Source of the DNA: Bacillota bacterium
Lineage (GTDB): Bacteria > Bacillota > Negativicutes > Sporomusales > CTSoil-080
DNA length: 64,000 bases
Direction of reading: 5' to 3'
NCBI GenBank assembly: GCA_017889635.1
Contig: JAGGAC010000017.1
Location: 1-64,000, forward strand
The notes under the pieces were generated by a model that saw only the letters and a program-made list of their open reading frames with translations, had not been told where the DNA came from and searched no databases. This document shows positions 8,209 through 16,505 of the stretch, piece by piece. Numbering within the stretch: the stretch's first letter is position 1; each line of letters opens with the position of its first letter. The translations under genes and the position numbers were made by a program.

Positions 8209-9193
8209 TATACTTCTTTTAATTGTTGTTGTTCTATCTTTGGCTTTTGATTATATTAACGGTTTTCATGATACTGCTAACGCGATTGCCACTTCTGTGT
8301 CAACTAGGGCTTTAACACCGCGTGTAGCTGTATGGCTAGCCGCAGGGCTGAATTTTTTGGGGGCTATGTATAGCACTGGGGTAGCGAAAACCATCGGCTC
8401 TGATATTGTCAGATCAGCTAATTTGGTTAATGAACAGACAATTATTGCTGCTATGATCGGAGCGATATGTTGGAATCTTATAACCTGGTGGTTAGGAATA
8501 CCAAGCAGTTCTTCCCATGCGTTGGTGGGTGGCGTGATTGGTGCAGTTCTGGTTTCGACTGGGGTCGAAGCTCTCAAGGTTGACGGAATTATAAAGATTG
8601 TAATGGCACTTGTTTTTTCGCCGCTGATTGCAATTGTTTTGGGTGTCATAATAATGACGGCTATTTTTTGGATGGTAGGACGGAAGGCTCCTTCAAGTAT
8701 CAACAATAAGTTTCGGCGTCTCCAGATTCTTTCTGCGGCAATGATGTCGTTTGCACATGGTTCTAATGATGCCCAGAAGGCGATGGGGATAATTACGCTT
8801 ACGCTAGTTAGCGCCGGGTATTTGACGACTTTTGAAGTTCCGTTATGGGTGAAAATTGTGGCAGCATCAGCAATGGGAGCAGGTACTGCAGCAGGGGGCT
8901 GGCGGATTATCCGTACGATGGGCGGTAAGATTTTTAAATTGGAACCGGTTAGTGGATTTGCTGCTGATCTAAATTCATCTTGCGTTATTTTTGGAGCAAC
9001 TTTGTTTCATTTACCGGTTAGTACTACACATGTTGTTTCAGGTTCGATTATGGGAGTTGGAACAGCTAAACGGCTTAATGCGGTGCGATGGGGTGTGGCA
9101 CAGCAAATGTTAGCTGCATGGGTTTTAACTATTCCAAGTACAGCATTGGTTAGTGCGCTCGCATATAAATTTATTAGTCTTTTAGTGAAGTGA
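8201..9193 (+). CDS. pit: low-affinity inorganic phosphate transporter, Pit family
   Basis: The 330-residue membrane protein moves phosphate (usually as a metal-phosphate complex or with a cation) across the inner membrane. It has about ten hydrophobic segments. Both copies of the internal repeat signature are visible: GFHDTANAIATSV near residue 21 and the paired HGSNDAQKAMG near residue 185. The family's length ranges from 330 to 500. The ATG lies inside the end of the DUF47 gene, an overlap that supports a two-gene operon. The gene contains Pit-specific loops (PSSSSHALVGG, PVSTTHVVSG). Confidence 0.93.
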   Translation: MPDILLLIVVVLSLAFDYINGFHDTANAIATSVSTRALTPRVAVWLAAGLNFLGAMYSTGVAKTIGSDIVRSANLVNEQTIIAAMIGAICWNLITWWLGIPSSSSHALVGGVIGAVLVSTGVEALKVDGIIKIVMALVFSPLIAIVLGVIIMTAIFWMVGRKAPSSINNKFRRLQILSAAMMSFAHGSNDAQKAMGIITLTLVSAGYLTTFEVPLWVKIVAASAMGAGTAAGGWRIIRTMGGKIFKLEPVSGFAADLNSSCVIFGATLFHLPVSTTHVVSGSIMGVGTAKRLNAVRWGVAQQMLAAWVLTIPSTALVSALAYKFISLLVK

Positions 9194-9224
9194 GATCCTG
9201 GGGAGTTTTGGGTTGGAGACTGCT

Positions 9225-10097
9225 ATGGCTAATTGGTACGGATATATATTAGTAATCATTGCAGCGGCAATATTCGGAGCGTCGTCGATTATTGCAAAAT
9301 ATGTTTATTTTACAGGTCTTTCGCCTGTACCAGTATTAATTATGCAAGGATTGCTCGCAATGGTTATTGCTTGGGGCTGGGTTATTGTTAGTGGCAAATG
9401 GGTTGCGATTCCAAAGTCGCTGATTTTTTCGTTGATGACCCAAGGGATTATTGGTTCTTTTCTTACTACGGTTTTGTTTTATTCTGCTCTTGGAAGTATG
9501 AGTGCTTCACTGGTTACGTTGCTTTTTTTTACTTATCCTGCCTTTGTTCTTATTTATAATGTGTTGCTAAATGGACACCAAGTTACTAGGGCTGAGAAAG
9601 TAGCGTTAGTAATGGCTAGCGTCGGGTTGGTTTTTTGTGTTGATTTGCCCAAGATTGGCTTGGGTGAGGTAGACGTATGGGCGGCTATGATGGCTGTGGG
9701 CGCTGCTATAACTAATGCTTATTTGATTATAAATGGCGAGAAATTATTGGAGAAAATATCTTTGCCGGTAGTTACTGCTTGGACACAGACTATTTCTCTG
9801 GTGATGCTTCTTGTAATTTATCAGCCGCTTTGGTTGGTCAGTATATCGTTGTCCTGGTATCAGGTGGGATTGCTGGCGGCAGGTGGGATAATGAATTTGT
9901 TGCCACTAATGATTTATTTAGCAGGGATTAGGCGTGTCGGAGCCGGAATAGCCTCGATTGTCAGTACTGCGGAAATTCCCTTTACACTTATTTTAGCCTG
10001 GGTGCTTCTGGGAGAAACTTTGAATGGAATGCAAACGGTTGGTGGGCTGTTAATTATGTTGAGTGTTGTTATTTTGTACTGTTACCGCATAGAATAA
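9225..10097 (+). CDS. EamA/DMT-family transporter
   Basis: About 290 residues with ten predicted transmembrane helices arranged as two EamA repeats, the drug/metabolite transporter architecture (RhaT/YdcZ-like exporters). The substrate cannot be told. An upstream in-frame TTG at 9213 also has a ribosome binding site (GGGAG). I prefer the ATG at 9225, but both are possible. It starts only about 30 bases after pit, with no terminator between, so it may be the third gene of that operon. Confidence 0.8.
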   Translation: MANWYGYILVIIAAAIFGASSIIAKYVYFTGLSPVPVLIMQGLLAMVIAWGWVIVSGKWVAIPKSLIFSLMTQGIIGSFLTTVLFYSALGSMSASLVTLLFFTYPAFVLIYNVLLNGHQVTRAEKVALVMASVGLVFCVDLPKIGLGEVDVWAAMMAVGAAITNAYLIINGEKLLEKISLPVVTAWTQTISLVMLLVIYQPLWLVSISLSWYQVGLLAAGGIMNLLPLMIYLAGIRRVGAGIASIVSTAEIPFTLILAWVLLGETLNGMQTVGGLLIMLSVVILYCYRIE

Positions 10098-10224
10098 GTT
10101 GTGCAATATATTAGCATTGGGCAATTTGAGATGGGTGTGTTTTTTTAGGTTGCTACGCCAGACTTAAGAATAATTTGTTAGGCTGATACTAAAAAATGCG
10201 TTGCTTCTGGTTGGAGGGCTTTTG

Positions 10225-11886
10225 ATGAAAAAAATGGTTAGTGTAAATGTTAATGGAAGCGGAAGCAGAGAGTATGAATGCGGAACAAGTTTACTGTCGA
10301 TTTGTCATGAGTTTCAGTCGCTGTTCCCAACCAATATTGTAGCAGCTAAAGTTAATAATATTGTGAAGGATCTTAACTCGATACTTACGGATAATTGCAC
10401 AATTGATTTTTTGGATATGACAACAACTGAAGGGATGAGGGTTTATCAACGCAGTCTTGTTTTTGTGTTGGTTGCTGCGGCGCGGGAGCTTTATCCTGAA
10501 GGTGAGGTAACGGTTGAACATTCTTTGAGTAAAGGCCTTTATTGTGAATTGCACTTTGGACGGGAAGTCGTTGCTAAAGATATATGTAAACTGGAAGAGT
10601 GTATGAGGAAGATTATTGCAGCAAATCTTTCGTTTGTTAGAAAGAAAGTAGCGAAGGATGATGCACTCGAATTGTTTAAAGCTTCTGGCCAACCGGAAAA
10701 GGTTAGGTTACTCGAACAGTTAGCACGTGATTCCGCCAGTATTTATTATTGCGGTGATGTTTATGACTATTTTTACGGCACCATGGTGCCTGGGACAGGC
10801 TATTTAAAGTTGTTTGAAATAAGACACTGTGCGCCAGGCATAATCTTGCGCTTCCCAGAAAAGGAAAGACCGGATGAATTGCCGGAGTTTGTTGAGCAAC
10901 CCAAACTTGCTAAAATTTTTCATGAAGCTGAGGAATGGGGAAGAGTTTTGCGGTGCGGCTATGTCGGAGCTTTAAATCAGGCAGTGCAGGAAAACAAGAT
11001 TGACGAGATTGTTCGAGTTGCAGAAGCGTTGCATGAAAAGAAGTTAGCCCAAATTGCTGATTACATCGCCGGCCATCGTAAAGAAGTAAGAGTTATCTTA
11101 GTGGCCGGACCGTCGTCATCAGGTAAAACTACTTTTGCCAAGCGGTTAAATGTACAGCTAAGGGTGAACGGAGTGCGGCCTGAGTCTATTTCGCTTGATG
11201 ATTATTTTGTTGATCGAGGGCTTACACCTCGTGATGAAAACGGCAACTATGATTTTGAGTCCATTGAGGCACTTGATTTGGAGCTTTTTAATGAGCATCT
11301 TGTGCGGTTATTAAAAGGAGAAAATGTAAAAATTCCAACATATAATTTCATTGTTGGACAGCGTGAATATAGGGGGCATACTTTACAACTAGAGCCTGAT
11401 CAGCCGGTTATTATTGAGGGCATTCACGGTCTTAATGAGCGGTTGACTAAGGCGGTAGGACATGACCAGAAGGTTAAGATTTATATTAGTGCTATTACCC
11501 AGCTTTCTATCGATAATCATAATCGTATTCCTACCACCGATACTAGGTTAATCAGGCGGATTGTGAGGGATAGTCAGTTTAGAGCTCATGATGCTCTGCA
11601 GACTTTACAGCTTTGGCCTTCGGTTCGTCGAGGGGAAGAACGCAATATTTTTCCTTTCCAGGAGGAAGCTGATATTATGTTTAACTCAGCATTAATTTAT
11701 GAGTTAGGGGTATTGAAGAGTTATGCTGAACCACTGCTTAAGGAAGTCACATCTGATAAGAGTGAGTATTCAGAAGCAATGCGATTGTTAAACTTTTTAT
11801 CTTTCTTTAGGTCAATTAACATTGATGAGGTTCCGTCCAATTCGATACTTCGGGAGTTTTTAGGAAAGTCGTGTTTTTATAAATAG
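10225..11886 (+). CDS. nucleoside kinase with N-terminal TGS domain (uridine kinase-like)
   Basis: The protein combines a TGS-like ubiquitin-fold domain (about 1-70), a region resembling the second additional domain of threonyl-tRNA synthetase (about 75-210), and a C-terminal uridine kinase/phosphoribulokinase domain. The kinase has Walker A GPSSSGKTT at about residue 296. Residues SLDDYFVDRG and IEGIHGLNE are the expected substrate-binding segments. Such proteins are annotated as uridine kinases, but the true substrate is uncertain. The ATG at 10225 follows GGAGGG and is preferred over the in-frame TTG at 10201. The stop codon lies inside the arm of a 21-bp hairpin terminator. Confidence 0.85.
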   Translation: MKKMVSVNVNGSGSREYECGTSLLSICHEFQSLFPTNIVAAKVNNIVKDLNSILTDNCTIDFLDMTTTEGMRVYQRSLVFVLVAAARELYPEGEVTVEHSLSKGLYCELHFGREVVAKDICKLEECMRKIIAANLSFVRKKVAKDDALELFKASGQPEKVRLLEQLARDSASIYYCGDVYDYFYGTMVPGTGYLKLFEIRHCAPGIILRFPEKERPDELPEFVEQPKLAKIFHEAEEWGRVLRCGYVGALNQAVQENKIDEIVRVAEALHEKKLAQIADYIAGHRKEVRVILVAGPSSSGKTTFAKRLNVQLRVNGVRPESISLDDYFVDRGLTPRDENGNYDFESIEALDLELFNEHLVRLLKGENVKIPTYNFIVGQREYRGHTLQLEPDQPVIIEGIHGLNERLTKAVGHDQKVKIYISAITQLSIDNHNRIPTTDTRLIRRIVRDSQFRAHDALQTLQLWPSVRRGEERNIFPFQEEADIMFNSALIYELGVLKSYAEPLLKEVTSDKSEYSEAMRLLNFLSFFRSINIDEVPSNSILREFLGKSCFYK

Positions 11887-11933
11887 TGAAAAGGTAGTTG
11901 CATCGAAAAGAGGCAACTACCTTTTCACTATTT
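11881..11933 (+). terminator. strong hairpin terminator overlapping the kinase stop codon
   Basis: Perfect 21-bp inverted arms at 11881-11901 and 11913-11933 flank an 11-base loop. The left arm contains the TAG stop. The T tail is short (TTT), and an IS3 element begins six bases later, so the original downstream sequence was displaced by the insertion. Confidence 0.7.
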
Positions 11934-11938
11934 GGGGT

Positions 11939-11964
11939 TGGATAGGCTACACTGAAATGGACAG
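11939..11964 (+). repeat. left inverted repeat of the IS3 element
   Basis: It begins TGGATAGGC and ends GGACAG. It aligns with the reverse complement of 13123-13148 over 26 positions. Confidence 0.8.
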
Positions 11965-12015
11965 TTTTCTTAAGGGGTAGTAAACTTAGAACCACTAAGG
12001 AATGGAGAGATTACT

Positions 12016-12300
12016 ATGACCAGAAGAAAACGGCGTGAATTTACAGATGAATTTAAAAATCAGATGGTTCAACTGTATCTGAGCGGTAAGCTCCGATCCG
12101 AGATAATCAAGGAATACGATTTAACAGAGACTGCCTTTGATCGTTGGGTAAAACAGAGTCAGTCAACCGGTTCCTTCCGCGAAGCAGACAATCGCAGTGT
12201 CGAAGAAAACGAACTCATTAAACTTCGTAAGGAAAATCAGCGTCTCAAGATGGAGAACGATATACTAAAGCAAGCAGCGCTGATCTTAGGACGAAAGTAA
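12016..12300 (+). CDS. IS3-family transposase OrfA
   Basis: 94 residues: a helix-turn-helix DNA-binding domain (about 5-55, with the RREFTDEFKNQMV opening typical of IS3 OrfA) followed by a leucine-zipper-like coiled coil (about 65-90) used for oligomerisation with OrfAB. Its last codons (CGA AAG TAA) contain an A-AAG sequence where a -1 shift would enter the orfB frame and yield the OrfAB fusion transposase. That frameshift is inferred from the family, not shown. Confidence 0.9.
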   Translation: MTRRKRREFTDEFKNQMVQLYLSGKLRSEIIKEYDLTETAFDRWVKQSQSTGSFREADNRSVEENELIKLRKENQRLKMENDILKQAALILGRK

Positions 12301-12302
12301 AT

Positions 12303-13130
12303 GTGATCAGGCAGAATGCCCACAAGTACTCTGTATCAGCAATGTGTAACGTCCTACAGATAAATCGAAGTACTTACTATTATGAATCCATCCTCCAGCC
12401 AGCCGACAGTTCCGTGGAAGAGGCGGTCGTGCAAATCTTTGAAGACAATCGTCGAGTTTATGGGACTCGCAAAATTAAAGTTGAGTTGAGAAAGCTCGGT
12501 ATGGTTGTGTCCAGACGCCGAATCGGCAGACTAATGAAGAAAAACGGGCTAGTTTCCGCGTATACGGTGGCCCAATATAAAGTGCATAAATCGGTATGTA
12601 ATGAGGCCGGAATTCCCAATGAACTAAATCGCCAATTTCAAAAACTAACACCGCTGGAAGCCGTTGTTAGCGATCTTACTTACGTACGTGTAGCTGGAAG
12701 ATGGAACTATATCTGCCTCTTAATTGACCTATTTAACCGTGAAATCATCGGGCACAGTTGTGGCCCTGCTAAGGACGCCAAACTAGTGTACCAGGCCTTT
12801 GCTAAAGTTAAAGAGAATTTAAGCAATATACAGCTTTTTCATACCGACCGCGGTCGCGAATTCAAGAACGAGTTGATAGATAAGGTAATCGAGACTTTCC
12901 AGATTAAGCGGTCGCTTAGTATGAAGGGCTGCCCATATGACAATGCCGTATCTGAAGCAACCTACAAGTTGGTCAAGTCTGAATTCGTCAGAATCAGGCG
13001 TTTTGAGACTCTTGAACAGCTCAAACGGGAACTGGATGACTATATTCAATGGTTTAATGAAAAACGAATTCATTCTACTTTAGGCTATCTTAGTCCGCAT
13101 CAATTCAAGTCCCTTAACAAAACTGTCTAG
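12303..13130 (+). CDS. IS3-family transposase OrfB (DDE integrase core)
   Basis: 275 residues. A HTH_21-type segment (VYGTRKIKVELRKLG) precedes the DDE catalytic core: first Asp in VSDLTYV, second in HTDRGREF, and the Glu in NAVSEATYKLVKSE. The frame opens with GTG at 12303, three bases after the orfA stop, in the -1 frame. The protein may be made alone or, more usefully, as an OrfAB fusion by frameshifting. The length is normal for the family and no disruption is seen. Confidence 0.92.
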   Translation: MIRQNAHKYSVSAMCNVLQINRSTYYYESILQPADSSVEEAVVQIFEDNRRVYGTRKIKVELRKLGMVVSRRRIGRLMKKNGLVSAYTVAQYKVHKSVCNEAGIPNELNRQFQKLTPLEAVVSDLTYVRVAGRWNYICLLIDLFNREIIGHSCGPAKDAKLVYQAFAKVKENLSNIQLFHTDRGREFKNELIDKVIETFQIKRSLSMKGCPYDNAVSEATYKLVKSEFVRIRRFETLEQLKRELDDYIQWFNEKRIHSTLGYLSPHQFKSLNKTV

Positions 13131-13148
13131 TTTTCTGTTGACAGTCCA
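13123..13148 (-). repeat. right inverted repeat of the IS3 element
   Basis: It reads TGGACTGTC inward from 13148, matching the left end. It is followed by the GGT target duplicate. Confidence 0.8.
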
Positions 13149-13195
13149 GGTTAATAAAACTAATGTTGCTTGTAAAATGAAGGTTGTGTGAGATT

Positions 13196-13236
13196 AATAT
13201 GGGAGTGGCCTATTTTGAATGGGTTACTCCCATATT
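13196..13236. repeat. 11-bp perfect inverted repeat upstream of mntH
   Basis: AATATGGGAGT (13196-13206) and its complement (13226-13236) enclose a 19-base loop. There is no clear T tail. It could be an operator, a transcript-end hairpin, or a remnant separated from its gene by the IS insertion. Confidence 0.45.
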
Positions 13237-13392
13237 TAATTTCATAAGTGATCTACTTATTATATAAAGGACAGGCGTATGACTCACCAATTTATTACTT
13301 AGCTCATAATCTAAAGTAGCTACTTTTCGCCGGTTTGAATAGTTTAAGCACATGATTTGAGGTGGTTGTAAATTAGAGAAAGGGAGAAAAAA

Positions 13393-14658
13393 ATGAAAGA
13401 CGAACAGGCTGCAAGACTTCCACTTCATGTTTTACCGGAAGCTGGCGAAATAAAGGCCAAGGCTAAAGGTATTTTTAAGTACCTTGGTCCAGCATTTGTT
13501 GTCAGTGTTGCATACATGGACCCAGGTAATTTTGGTACGAATATCGCAGGAGGAACGCAGTTCGCCTACGAGCTTATCTGGGTTATATTATGGAGTAACC
13601 TTATGGCAATTTTCGTCCAGACGTTATCAGCTAAATTGGGAATTGCAACAGGGCTTAATTTACCTGAACATTGTGGGCTTGCTTTCTCGCGACCAGTCAA
13701 CTGGGGATTGTGGTCAATAGCTACTGTAGCAGCGATGGCTACAGATCTTGCAGAATTTCTTGGAGGAGTGTTAGGTTTTTATCTTTTATTCGGGATACCT
13801 ATGGTTTGGTCGGCTCTTCTTACAGGAGCAATTTCCTATGGGATTTGCCACATGCAAAAATATGGACAGATTATTGTTGAGCGCATTATCACAGTTATGG
13901 TAGCGGTGATAAGTTTGGCTTATATTTGGGAAATGTTTATCGCAAAACCTGATTGGGGACTGATTGCTTATCATACCGCAGTTCCTATACTTACTCCGGA
14001 TAGTGTGCTGGTAGCTGTCGGAATGCTTGGCGCAACAGTAATGCCTCATGTCATTTATTTGCATTCTCAACTAGTGCTACCAAGACGTACAGACTGCATA
14101 GAAGATTGTAAGCACCATTTAAAAATGGCAAAAATTGATGTATTTGTGGCGATGAATATGGCGTTTATAGTAAACGCCGCGATGGTAATTGTATCAGCTG
14201 CTGTTTTTAATGGCAATGGTCTAAACATTGATAGCATTGAAGCTGCATATATGACACTGCAGCCTTTAATGGGTAATATGGCAGCAGGAGCTTTTGGATT
14301 AGCTCTTTTGGCTTCTGGTCTATCATCATCGGCGGTTGGAACAATGGCTGGAGAAGTTATTTTAAAGGGGTTTGTGGGGTTCGACATACCATCTAGTATT
14401 CGGCGTTTAATAACGATGGTTCCGGGATTAGCGATTATATTGACTGGTGTTAATCCGCTAGAAGCACTGGTATATAGTCAAGTATCTTTAAGCTTCGCGT
14501 TGCCTGCGGCGATTATTCCGTTAATGATTGTTACCAATAAAATTGATATAATGGGGAAATTCAAAAATGGTGTCTTTACAAATACAATTGGCTGGGTTAT
14601 TGTTAGTGTGATTCTGGTTATGAATGCTGTATTAATGTACTTAACTTTTGCCAGCTAA
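13393..14658 (+). CDS. mntH: Nramp-family divalent metal (Mn2+) transporter
   Basis: 421 residues with eleven predicted membrane helices. The proton-coupled metal site is complete: DPGN at about residue 44 in helix 1 and MPHV at about residue 217 in helix 6, whose Asp, Asn and Met coordinate Mn2+ in characterised family members. MntH proteins import manganese (also iron or cadmium) into the cytoplasm. The ATG follows AAAGGGAG. The gene stands alone between an IS element and a hairpin terminator. A manganese riboswitch on the opposite strand is aimed at its 3' end, suggesting antisense control. Confidence 0.93.
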   Translation: MKDEQAARLPLHVLPEAGEIKAKAKGIFKYLGPAFVVSVAYMDPGNFGTNIAGGTQFAYELIWVILWSNLMAIFVQTLSAKLGIATGLNLPEHCGLAFSRPVNWGLWSIATVAAMATDLAEFLGGVLGFYLLFGIPMVWSALLTGAISYGICHMQKYGQIIVERIITVMVAVISLAYIWEMFIAKPDWGLIAYHTAVPILTPDSVLVAVGMLGATVMPHVIYLHSQLVLPRRTDCIEDCKHHLKMAKIDVFVAMNMAFIVNAAMVIVSAAVFNGNGLNIDSIEAAYMTLQPLMGNMAAGAFGLALLASGLSSSAVGTMAGEVILKGFVGFDIPSSIRRLITMVPGLAIILTGVNPLEALVYSQVSLSFALPAAIIPLMIVTNKIDIMGKFKNGVFTNTIGWVIVSVILVMNAVLMYLTFAS

Positions 14659-14689
14659 GCTTAATTACAATAGAGTATAATTGTCCTTT

Positions 14690-14740
14690 TTCGCAAGGTT
14701 TATAGTTTGCGGCAAATTAACTATAAACCTTGCGAATTTT
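14690..14740 (+). terminator. intrinsic terminator of mntH
   Basis: A perfect 18-bp stem (14690-14707 with 14719-14736) and an 11-base loop are followed by TTTT. On the minus strand the hairpin is followed by A residues, so it should not stop transcription arriving from the riboswitch. Confidence 0.75.
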
Positions 14741-14758
14741 CTGGGGAGAAAATCATAA

Positions 14759-14800
14759 GAGACCTTTATTTCCCGCTTTTTTGTGGGAAATAAAGGTCTC
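14759..14800 (-). terminator. riboswitch-controlled terminator
   Basis: A perfect 16-bp stem, reading GAGACCUUUAUUUCCC from 14800, with its complement at 14774-14759 and a 10-base loop. The 5' arm contains the 3' strand of riboswitch helix P1, so terminator and ligand-bound aptamer exclude each other. The tail UUAUGAUUUUCU is only moderately U-rich. Confidence 0.75.
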
Positions 14801-14891
14801 GCTATAGCAGAAGTACTGCCAGTAGAACCGGGCTTTCGCCAGTGTGTCGATTCTACTCACGGATTAGTCATCCGTTAGCTACTCCCCTTTA
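14791..14891 (-). promoter_or_regulatory. yybP-ykoY manganese riboswitch, antisense to mntH direction
   Basis: Reading the minus strand from 14891, the RNA shows the class hallmarks. P1 is UAAAGG pairing with CCUUUA; the conserved loop is GGGGAGUAGC. A P2 hairpin (ACGGAU/AUCCGU) follows, then a P3 arm (GUAGAA/UUCUAC) holding UCGACA and CCGG, a P4 hairpin (GCAG/CUGC), and the closing AGCGAGACCUUU. This layout matches the Lactococcus yybP-ykoY aptamer as I remember it. The class binds Mn2+ and usually turns on manganese exporters. Here nothing is encoded downstream on this strand; the transcript would run into mntH antisense. Aptamer identity is strong; the antisense role is inference. Confidence 0.88.
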
Positions 14892-14900
14892 CGGGTTATC

Positions 14901-14930
14901 ATCTTAAACCATGTGAAACAGATTAGGCAA
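14901..14930 (-). promoter_or_regulatory. candidate promoter of the riboswitch RNA
   Basis: On the minus strand TTGCCT (14930-14925), 18 bases, then TAAGAT (14906-14901) would start transcription near 14894, only a few bases before the aptamer's first P1 nucleotide. It is a moderate match to the vegetative consensus. Confidence 0.45.
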
Positions 14931-15025
14931 AGAATTTGATAAGAACTAGAATCGGTATTACTACTTGGTTAGTATATATTATTCAGTTGTTGGTTATTTG
15001 CTACTAACTGGAACAGTTAAAATTA

Positions 15026-16417
15026 TTATTTTTTAGCTAGTGGCTGTCTAGCCAAAATGGCAGCGGCCGGGCCTTCAACTGTTAGGTCGGTAACCTGAGC
15101 CTCGGAGCCGAGACGTGCTAGCAGCGAATATACATGGGGATTTTCTACAGGCGTAGGACTGGCAGAGGATTTACTGTAAATATTAATATGTTTTGTACCT
15201 TCTTCAGGAGGTATGTTTATTCCGGGGCCGCCGACGCAACCGCCTTTACAGGCCATGCCTTCAATAAAATTCGCCTTCAGTTCGCCGTGTTTTAGCTGTT
15301 CAAGCCCTTTTTGGCAATCAGGGATACCGTCTAGTTTTACTGGAATAAAACTTTGGGCGCGTCTAGGTACAAGGTTTTTTAGGGTGGCTTCAACAGCGGC
15401 GCTAACCCCTCCTGTACGACCATAAACTCGGCCGCCCCAGGATGCCTGAGGATTTTCATCATCTTTTTCCATGGCTGGGTTGATTTCAGTTGCTTCAAAG
15501 ATGGTGGAAAGTTCCTGAAAGGTAAGAACGAAATCAACAGCACCTTTTAAATCTGGTAATAAAGCTTCGGATTTTTTTGCTATGCAGGGGCCTATAAATA
15601 CTACTTTAGCATCTTGTTCAAAGGTCTTTATAATTCTGGCGGATGCAATCATTGGTGATACTGATGGCGAAATATGTTTGAATAGTTCAGGAAACCTGTT
15701 TTCAATTAATTTAATCCATACCGGACAGCAGCAACTTGTGATTAAAAAGTCATTTTCATTTTTGACATAATGGTCAAATTCAAAGGCTTCTTTTATGGTG
15801 ACGATATCGGCGTAAAGGGCTGTTTCAACCATTTCTTTAAACCCGAGCTTTAGGAGAGCAGAGCGTAGTTTACCTGGAGTGACGTCAACTCCAAATTGGC
15901 CGGCAAAGGCTGGTGCTACAGAGGCATACACAGGGTGGGTTCGTTGACGCAACAGGTCAATTAAGGGCACAAGATTGGCTTTTTCGGTAAGGGCACCGAA
16001 GGAACAAGCTGCGACGCAGTGTCCTTCGCCCATGCATTTGGTGTGGTCAATTTTTACTTGTCCGAGTTCGTCGTGAGTAATAGCGGCAACTGGGCAGATA
16101 TTTTCGCAGGGGCGATTATTGCTATCGCATCTTGAGCAGGCATCTGGATTGGCTACTATAATTGGTTCGCTAGACATTCCCATCAGAGCTTCCTGGTCAT
16201 GACTACTGATTACACTATCGCTGTTGTGTGGATCTAGTCCCATTGCAATTCGGATTTGATTGGCTACATGACGACGAGTGGTTTGGTCGGCAAATTCTTT
16301 ATGGACTAGGCTACAGATTTCTTCGCGACGTTCAAAAAGCTTGCCTTCCCAAGCGGCTTTGGCTACTTGATATAGAATACGGGGCTTGATATTAAATGGT
16401 TTTGGCTGTTCGTTCAT
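15026..16417 (-). CDS. monomeric [FeFe]-hydrogenase, group B-like
   Basis: It interconverts protons, electrons and H2. The start is the ATG at 16417 behind AAAGAGGTG (463 residues). A helical N-terminus is followed by a ferredoxin-like region with two Cys clusters: CSRCDSNNRPCENICP, with unusual spacing, and CMGEGHCVAAC. The H-cluster domain has all three signatures: TSCCCPVW, IGPCIAKKSE and MACKGGCVGG. The extra Cys in the first signature resembles the group B (B1/B3) hydrogenases rather than the well-studied clostridial CpI type. No partner subunits are adjacent. Its maturase HydG lies about 28 kb away. The physiological role (fermentative H2 production or sensing) cannot be told. Confidence 0.88.
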   Translation of the reverse strand: MNEQPKPFNIKPRILYQVAKAAWEGKLFERREEICSLVHKEFADQTTRRHVANQIRIAMGLDPHNSDSVISSHDQEALMGMSSEPIIVANPDACSRCDSNNRPCENICPVAAITHDELGQVKIDHTKCMGEGHCVAACSFGALTEKANLVPLIDLLRQRTHPVYASVAPAFAGQFGVDVTPGKLRSALLKLGFKEMVETALYADIVTIKEAFEFDHYVKNENDFLITSCCCPVWIKLIENRFPELFKHISPSVSPMIASARIIKTFEQDAKVVFIGPCIAKKSEALLPDLKGAVDFVLTFQELSTIFEATEINPAMEKDDENPQASWGGRVYGRTGGVSAAVEATLKNLVPRRAQSFIPVKLDGIPDCQKGLEQLKHGELKANFIEGMACKGGCVGGPGINIPPEEGTKHINIYSKSSASPTPVENPHVYSLLARLGSEAQVTDLTVEGPAAAILARQPLAKK

Positions 16418-16505
16418 ATAAACACCTCTTTGTAAATTACAGTTTGGCATTATATGTATTATTTTATCCGTTTAGACTGTTTTCCTGTGCAATTTGATAA
16501 TAAAC

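Larger units (their letters stand above)
11939..13148 (+). mobile_element. complete IS3-family insertion sequence, 1210 bp
   Basis: Both ends begin TGGA and carry matching imperfect inverted repeats of 26 bases (18 identical). They enclose orfA and orfB in the usual IS3 arrangement. GGT immediately precedes the left end (11936-11938) and immediately follows the right end (13149-13151), a 3-bp target duplication as expected for IS3. Both frames are intact, so the element looks recent and potentially mobile. It sits between the kinase terminator and the mntH upstream region. Confidence 0.92.

Noticed and set aside
14067-14387. Minus-strand frame of 106 codons inside mntH as the riboswitch-controlled gene
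   Set aside because: No ribosome binding site and low-complexity composition (Pro, Ala, Thr), typical of a shadow of a membrane-protein gene.
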